Assembly (NCBI GenBank): GCA_947038515.1
Contig: CAMQWJ010000004.1
Coordinates: 62,001 to 126,000 of the forward strand
DNA length: 64,000 nt
Reading direction: 5' to 3'
From: an uncultured Fusobacteriaceae bacterium
Lineage (GTDB): Bacteria; Fusobacteriota; Fusobacteriia; Fusobacteriales; Fusobacteriaceae
The notes under the pieces were generated by a model. It worked only from the letters and a program-made list of their open reading frames with translations, did not search any database and was not told where the DNA came from. Shown one piece after another: positions 60,134 to 64,000 of this stretch (position 1 is the first letter of the stretch; every line of letters starts with the position of its first letter). A program made the position numbers and the translations under genes.

Positions 60134-60805
60134 ATGAGTGTATTATATGAATTTATAGCAACAATACTAACAAAATTATTTGAATTAACTGGTAATTTTG
60201 GATTGGCAATTATAGCAATAACAATATTAACTAAAATAGTAACCTTACCTTTGACACTAAAACAAGATAAATCGATGAGAGCTATGAAAGAATTACAACC
60301 AAAATTAGAAAAAATCAAGCAAAAATATAAAGATGATCCAACAATGATTAATCAAAAAACGATGGAACTATATAAAAGTGAAAAAATAAACCCAGCGGCA
60401 GGATGTTTACCATTATTGATACAAATGCCAATCTTATTTGCACTTTTTGGTGTTTTAAGAATAAATCCAGAGATAGTTTCAAAAGCAGGAGAAGTTGTAT
60501 ATCCTTTTATATACTTACCAACAGTACCTTCAACTGAAACATTTTTATGGCTATCACTAGGAGTTCCTGATCACCTATATATTTTACCAGCTCTAAATGG
60601 TATTTTATCTTTCTTCCAGCAAAAAATGACAGGTGCTGGAGATTCAAATCCACAAATGAAAAATATGATGTATATATTTCCTGTTATGATGGTATTTATT
60701 TCTTATAAAATGCCGGCTGGATTGCAATTATACTGGGTAGTGTCGAGTTTAGCGGGACTAGTTCAACAATATTGGATTGTAAAAAGAGGAGAGAAAAGAA
60801 ATTAA
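60134..60805 (+). CDS. yidC: Membrane protein insertase YidC (short form)
   Basis: A 223-residue protein with five hydrophobic helices and no large periplasmic domain, like Gram-positive YidC/SpoIIIJ. NFGLAIIAITILTKIVTLPLTLKQDKSMRAMKELQP and AAGCLPLLIQMPILFALFGVL are the core signature. The ATG at 60134 follows GGAGGAAAAA. No lipobox is seen. Confidence 0.93.
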   Translation: MSVLYEFIATILTKLFELTGNFGLAIIAITILTKIVTLPLTLKQDKSMRAMKELQPKLEKIKQKYKDDPTMINQKTMELYKSEKINPAAGCLPLLIQMPILFALFGVLRINPEIVSKAGEVVYPFIYLPTVPSTETFLWLSLGVPDHLYILPALNGILSFFQQKMTGAGDSNPQMKNMMYIFPVMMVFISYKMPAGLQLYWVVSSLAGLVQQYWIVKRGEKRN

Positions 60806-60806
60806 T

Positions 60807-61553
60807 ATGAAAAAAACTATTGAAATAAAATCAATGTCAAAAGAAGCTGCAGTTAAAAGAGCATTAAAAATATTAGATGCTGTGGAAGAAAATGTTGTAA
60901 GCATTCAAGAGAAAGTAAAAAGTAGATCATTTTTTGGATTATTTAATAAAGAAGGAATTTATGATATAACTATTGATACAGAACAAAAAAAATCTACTAT
61001 AAATAAAGAAGTTATAAAAACAGAAGCAACAAAAGAAATAAAAAAAGAAGTGAAGATAGAAAATATTAGTGAAGATAGAAAATTAGAAGCACAACCAAAT
61101 AAATATTCAGAAAAAGAAGATAAAAGCGAATTTATTTTAGAAAAAGTACAAAAAATAATCGATTTGATGGATTTAACTTTAACTGCCACTGTCTCAAAGG
61201 GAGAAGGAACAGTTTATAATGTTAATTTATTTGGAGAAGAAAAAGGTATTATAATTGGTAAAAAAGGTAAAACTTTAATGGCTCTTGAAAATATATTAAA
61301 TTGTATTATTAGAGGTTGTAGAATAGAGGTTAATGTTGAAGATTTTAAAGAAAAAAGAAATGAAACATTAAGAGAAGTAGCAAGAAAAATGTCTGAAAAA
61401 GCTTTAGCGACAGGTAAAACAATAAGATTAAATTCAATGCCTGCAAAAGAAAGAAAGATTATACATGAAGTTGTAAATACTTATTCTGAATTAGATACAT
61501 TTAGTGAAGGAAAAGAACCAAAAAGATATATTGTTATAAAAAGAAAAAAGTAG
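60807..61553 (+). CDS. jag: RNA-binding protein Jag/KhpB
   Basis: A 248-residue protein. The N-terminal Jag-N domain carries [19 protein letters not shown] charged linker follows, then a type II KH domain [19 protein letters not shown] and an R3H domain [31 protein letters not shown]. KhpB binds RNAs and affects envelope growth in other bacteria. Starts 1 bp after yidC. Confidence 0.92.
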   Translation: MKKTIEIKSMSKEAAVKRALKILDAVEENVVSIQEKVKSRSFFGLFNKEGIYDITIDTEQKKSTINKEVIKTEATKEIKKEVKIENISEDRKLEAQPNKYSEKEDKSEFILEKVQKIIDLMDLTLTATVSKGEGTVYNVNLFGEEKGIIIGKKGKTLMALENILNCIIRGCRIEVNVEDFKEKRNETLREVARKMSEKALATGKTIRLNSMPAKERKIIHEVVNTYSELDTFSEGKEPKRYIVIKRKK

Positions 61554-61560
61554 GTGTAAC

Positions 61561-62928
61561 ATGTATGATACTATAGCAGCTATTTCAACTCCCAAAGGTG
61601 AAGGTGGAATAGGAATTGTTAGAATTTCAGGTAAAGACGCATTTGAAATATTAGAAAAAATATTTAAACCACATTCAAAAAAAAAAATTAGTGAAATGAA
61701 AACTTTTACAATTAACTATGGAATACTTCATAATAATGATGAAGTAATAGATGAGGTATTAGTATCTATTTTAAGAGCACCAAGTACTTATACAAGAGAA
61801 AATATGGTTGAAATTAACTGTCATGGTGGATATATCGTAACAGAAAAAGTACTAGAAACAGTATTAAGATATGGTGCACGTCATAGTGAAATTGGTGAAT
61901 TTACTAGAAGAGCTTTTTTAAATGGAAGAATTGATTTAACACAGGCAGAAGCAGTACTGGATATAATACATGGAAAGACAGAGAAGAGTGTTTCTCTGTC
62001 TTTGAATCAGTTAAGAGGAGATTTAAAAGAGCAAATAGCAACATTAAAAAAATTATTATTAGATGTAGCAGCTCATATAAATGTAGTATTAGACTATCCT
62101 GAAGAAGGAATAGAAGATCCTTTACCTCTTAATCTTGTTGATAATCTTAATTTTGTTATGAAAACAACTGATCTTTTAATTGGTTCTTATGATAAAGGAA
62201 AATTAATAAAAGAAGGATTGAAAACAGCAATAGTAGGGAAACCAAATGTTGGAAAATCTAGTTTATTAAACTCAATATTACGTGAAGATCGAGCTATAGT
62301 AACACATATTCCTGGTACAACAAGAGATATAATAGAAGAAGTAATAAATCTAAACGGAATCCCTTTAGTACTTATTGATACAGCAGGAATAAGAAAAACA
62401 GAAGATTTAGTTGAACATATGGGAATAGAAAAATCTAAAAAAATGATGAAAGAGTGTGAACTTCTTTTATTCGTAATTGATGGTTCTAAAAAAATTGATA
62501 AAGAAGATATAGCAATTCATGAAAATATTAAAGATGAAAACGTTATAGGGATTATCAATAAGATTGATATAAAAGAAAAAATAGATCTTACACCTCTTTC
62601 TAAGGTGAAAAATTGGATTGAAATTTCTACTAAAGAAAATATTGGAATAGAAGAAATGGAAGAGAAGATTTATTCATTTATAATAAGAGAAGATATTGAA
62701 GAAACCTCTCAAAAATTAATTATTACCAACATTAGACATAAGACAGCTTTAGAAAAAACAAAAGATGCAATAAATAATATATTTGAAACTATAAATACAG
62801 GATTACCAATGGATTTAATAGCAGTGGATTTGAAAGAAGCACTAGATTCATTATCTGAAGTTACTGGTGAAATAAGTAGTGAAGACTTATTAGATCATAT
62901 ATTTAAAAATTTTTGTGTTGGAAAATAA
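61561..62928 (+). CDS. mnmE: tRNA modification GTPase MnmE
   Basis: A 455-residue MnmE. The formyl-THF-binding N-terminus has [20 protein letters not shown] helical domain follows, with the inserted G domain: [32 protein letters not shown]. The C-terminus ends CVGK, the catalytic motif. With MnmG it modifies wobble uridine in tRNA. Starts 7 bp after jag; GTGTAAC is the only nearby ribosome-binding site. Confidence 0.95.
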   Translation: MYDTIAAISTPKGEGGIGIVRISGKDAFEILEKIFKPHSKKKISEMKTFTINYGILHNNDEVIDEVLVSILRAPSTYTRENMVEINCHGGYIVTEKVLETVLRYGARHSEIGEFTRRAFLNGRIDLTQAEAVLDIIHGKTEKSVSLSLNQLRGDLKEQIATLKKLLLDVAAHINVVLDYPEEGIEDPLPLNLVDNLNFVMKTTDLLIGSYDKGKLIKEGLKTAIVGKPNVGKSSLLNSILREDRAIVTHIPGTTRDIIEEVINLNGIPLVLIDTAGIRKTEDLVEHMGIEKSKKMMKECELLLFVIDGSKKIDKEDIAIHENIKDENVIGIINKIDIKEKIDLTPLSKVKNWIEISTKENIGIEEMEEKIYSFIIREDIEETSQKLIITNIRHKTALEKTKDAINNIFETINTGLPMDLIAVDLKEALDSLSEVTGEISSEDLLDHIFKNFCVGK

Positions 62929-62961
62929 ATAAATTAATTATTTAAATAAAATATTTATAAA

Positions 62962-63002
62962 AAAAATAACTTTAATAGTATAAATCTATTAGAGTTATTT
63001 TT
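62962..63002 (+). terminator. Terminator after mnmE
   Basis: AAAAATAACTTTAATAG (62962-62978) pairs with CTATTAGAGTTATTTTT (62986-63002) with one wobble and a 7-nt loop, followed by a few T's. mnmG is not seen directly after. Confidence 0.82.
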
Positions 63003-63023
63003 AATAATAGTGGGGGAGAAAAA

Positions 63024-63857
63024 ATGAAAAATAAAATTAATCTTAATTTTTTTAAAGTATTTATAGTGGTATTAGCCATAGTTTTAGCTACAGAATTCAT
63101 AGGAGAAACAACTGTAAATATAGGGAAAATAAAATTAGCCTTTTTTCCTATGTTGTATGCTGTAATTATCGGGTTACTGATAACTCCGGATTTATTAGGA
63201 AAGAAAATAAAAGAATTAAAAAAAATTGTAGGAGAAAAGGAAATAGACATAGCTGGAGAAGTTGTTGGAATAGTATTAATAATGTTAGGAATTAAATATG
63301 GAACTTCAGTAGGACCTAATTTAGAAAAAATACTAGGAGCAGGACCTGCTTTTTTGGCTCAAGAATTAGGACATATTATAGCTCCTATAATAGCATTACC
63401 AATTGCAATTATGATGGGAATGAAAAGAGAAGCTATCGGGGCAGCTACAAGTATAAGTAGAGAACCTTCCTTAGGGGTAATTAGTGAAAAATATGGAATA
63501 AATTCACCAGAGGGAAATGGAATATTAGGAACATATCTTGTTGGAACTGTACTGGGTACGATTTATTTTGGAATATTAGGATCTGTATCAATTTACAGTG
63601 GTTTACACCCATATGCTTTGGCAATGGCTTGTGGAGTAGGAAGTGGAAGTATGACAACAGCAGCAGTATCTTCATTGGCATTGGTAGTTCCTTCTGAAAT
63701 GAAAGAAACAGTTGTTGCATATGCAGCTACGAGTAATATGCTTTCAGGAATAACAGGAGTTAATTTTTTAATATTTGTAACTTTGCCTTTTTCAAATTGG
63801 TTTTATAAGAAATTAATAAAAATAAAATTAAGGGGGGAAAGTAATGAAATTAAATAA
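63024..63857 (+). CDS. DUF3100 membrane protein
   Basis: A 277-residue membrane protein with about eight helices. It starts FKVFIVVLAIVLATEFIGETTVNIGKIKLAFFPMLYAVIIGLL, contains GTSVGPNLEKILGAGPAFLAQELG and REAIGAATSISREPSLGVISEKYG, and matches the DUF3100 pattern. These genes occur with amidohydrolases and are thought to be transporter-like (inference from general context). ATG follows GGGGGAGAAA. Overlaps the next gene by 14 bp. Confidence 0.8.
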   Translation: MKNKINLNFFKVFIVVLAIVLATEFIGETTVNIGKIKLAFFPMLYAVIIGLLITPDLLGKKIKELKKIVGEKEIDIAGEVVGIVLIMLGIKYGTSVGPNLEKILGAGPAFLAQELGHIIAPIIALPIAIMMGMKREAIGAATSISREPSLGVISEKYGINSPEGNGILGTYLVGTVLGTIYFGILGSVSIYSGLHPYALAMACGVGSGSMTTAAVSSLALVVPSEMKETVVAYAATSNMLSGITGVNFLIFVTLPFSNWFYKKLIKIKLRGESNEIK

Positions 63858-64000
63858 TGAAAAATTAGCTTATCAATTATTGGTAATGCTCTTTGCAGGT
63901 TTAATAATATTATTAGGTCAAAAAATAGGAATGGGAATCTCAATTATAAAAGCTTTACCAGGAATGTTACTACTTATTGCAGCAGCAATGAGTGCAATGG
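63844..64000 (+). CDS. Partner membrane protein of DUF3100, cut by window
   Basis: The frame begins with ATG at 63844 after GGGGGGAAAG, inside the end of the DUF3100 gene, and is open to the window edge. The 52 visible residues are MKLNNEKLAYQLLVMLFAG, then IILLGQKIGMGISI, then LLIAAAMSA, i.e. two hydrophobic helices. In related operons the partner of DUF3100 is a small membrane protein; here only its N-terminus is visible. Confidence 0.6.
   Translation, partial: MKLNNEKLAYQLLVMLFAGLIILLGQKIGMGISIIKALPGMLLLIAAAMSAM

Overview
The window looks like a chromosomal segment of a fusobacterium (Fusobacteriota, probably Fusobacteriaceae such as Fusobacterium or Cetobacterium). This is inferred from four things: very low G+C; Gram-negative traits (a heptose-kinase RfaE1 homologue, pseudopilin genes) mixed with gene orders familiar from Firmicutes (mfd-mazG-S4, spoVG-ispE, jag-mnmE); anaerobic metabolism (hydroxylamine reductase/Hcp, flavodoxin, butanol-type alcohol dehydrogenase); and many Na+-coupled or amino-acid transporters. 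No insertion sequence, CRISPR array, rRNA or tRNA gene was seen. Species cannot be fixed from sequence reading alone.

Layout. 1-1510 (minus): a partial glycerol dehydrogenase and a site-2-type membrane protease. 1921-7283 (plus): a MATE exporter, YwbE, a DUF1499 lipoprotein, TruA, an orphan PTS IIA, two small genes and an iron-dependent alcohol dehydrogenase with twin palindromic operators. 7355-12474 (minus): a 51-codon glycine-tailed ORF, a cupin, then an operon of D-cysteine-desulfhydrase-like enzyme, TSUP permease, an unrecognised Cys/His-rich 393-aa protein and an NhaC antiporter. A divergent regulator with a PTS-EIIB-like end (12721-14127) faces this operon. 14224-15151: small membrane-protein genes, one of them broken. 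15517-22280 (minus): rplM-rpsI, a DUF6941-like gene, and ispA-xseB-rsmD-queA-prmC-prfA. 22482-27750 (plus): a compact pseudopilin/type II-secretion-like operon. 27824-30283 (plus): heptose kinase, ispF and a PTS-IIA/CBS fusion. 30388-33437: hcp and a ferredoxin-type gene divergent from a Crp/Fnr regulator, with paired operators between. 33477-37216: M20 peptidase, DUF2023/flavodoxin pair and AGCS symporter. 37283-42592 (minus): spoVG, ispE, S4, mazG, mfd. 42777-44087: a second NhaC. 44243-58669 (minus): mscS, pth, pheT, pheS, a phosphodiesterase, a possible Usp-like gene, gyrA, gyrB, dciA-like, recF, yaaA and a 632-aa initiator-like protein. 59287-64000 (plus): rpmH, rnpA, yidD, yidC, jag, mnmE and a DUF3100 pair.

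The most notable region is 55-60 kb. It has the usual bacterial origin neighbourhood (rpmH-rnpA-yidD-yidC-jag-mnmE one way; yaaA-recF-gyrB-gyrA the other), and transcription diverges from a roughly 620-bp extremely A+T-rich spacer. The place normally held by dnaA-dnaN is instead occupied by a gene resembling plasmid RepA-type initiators. The spacer shows A+T-rich direct repeats, and I found no match to the classical DnaA box TTATNCACA. A plasmid-type initiator may therefore have taken over, or may share, chromosomal initiation here. Whether dnaA exists elsewhere in the genome cannot be seen.

The second theme is regulation through perfect palindromes: the class-II-like operator arrangement at hcp, the twin 16-bp operators before the alcohol dehydrogenase, three hairpins in a row between the TSUP and desulfhydrase genes, and a 19-bp stem abutting the ribosome-binding site of the second nhaC. 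Start codons were moved inward from the longest frame wherever a ribosome-binding site clearly marked an internal start.
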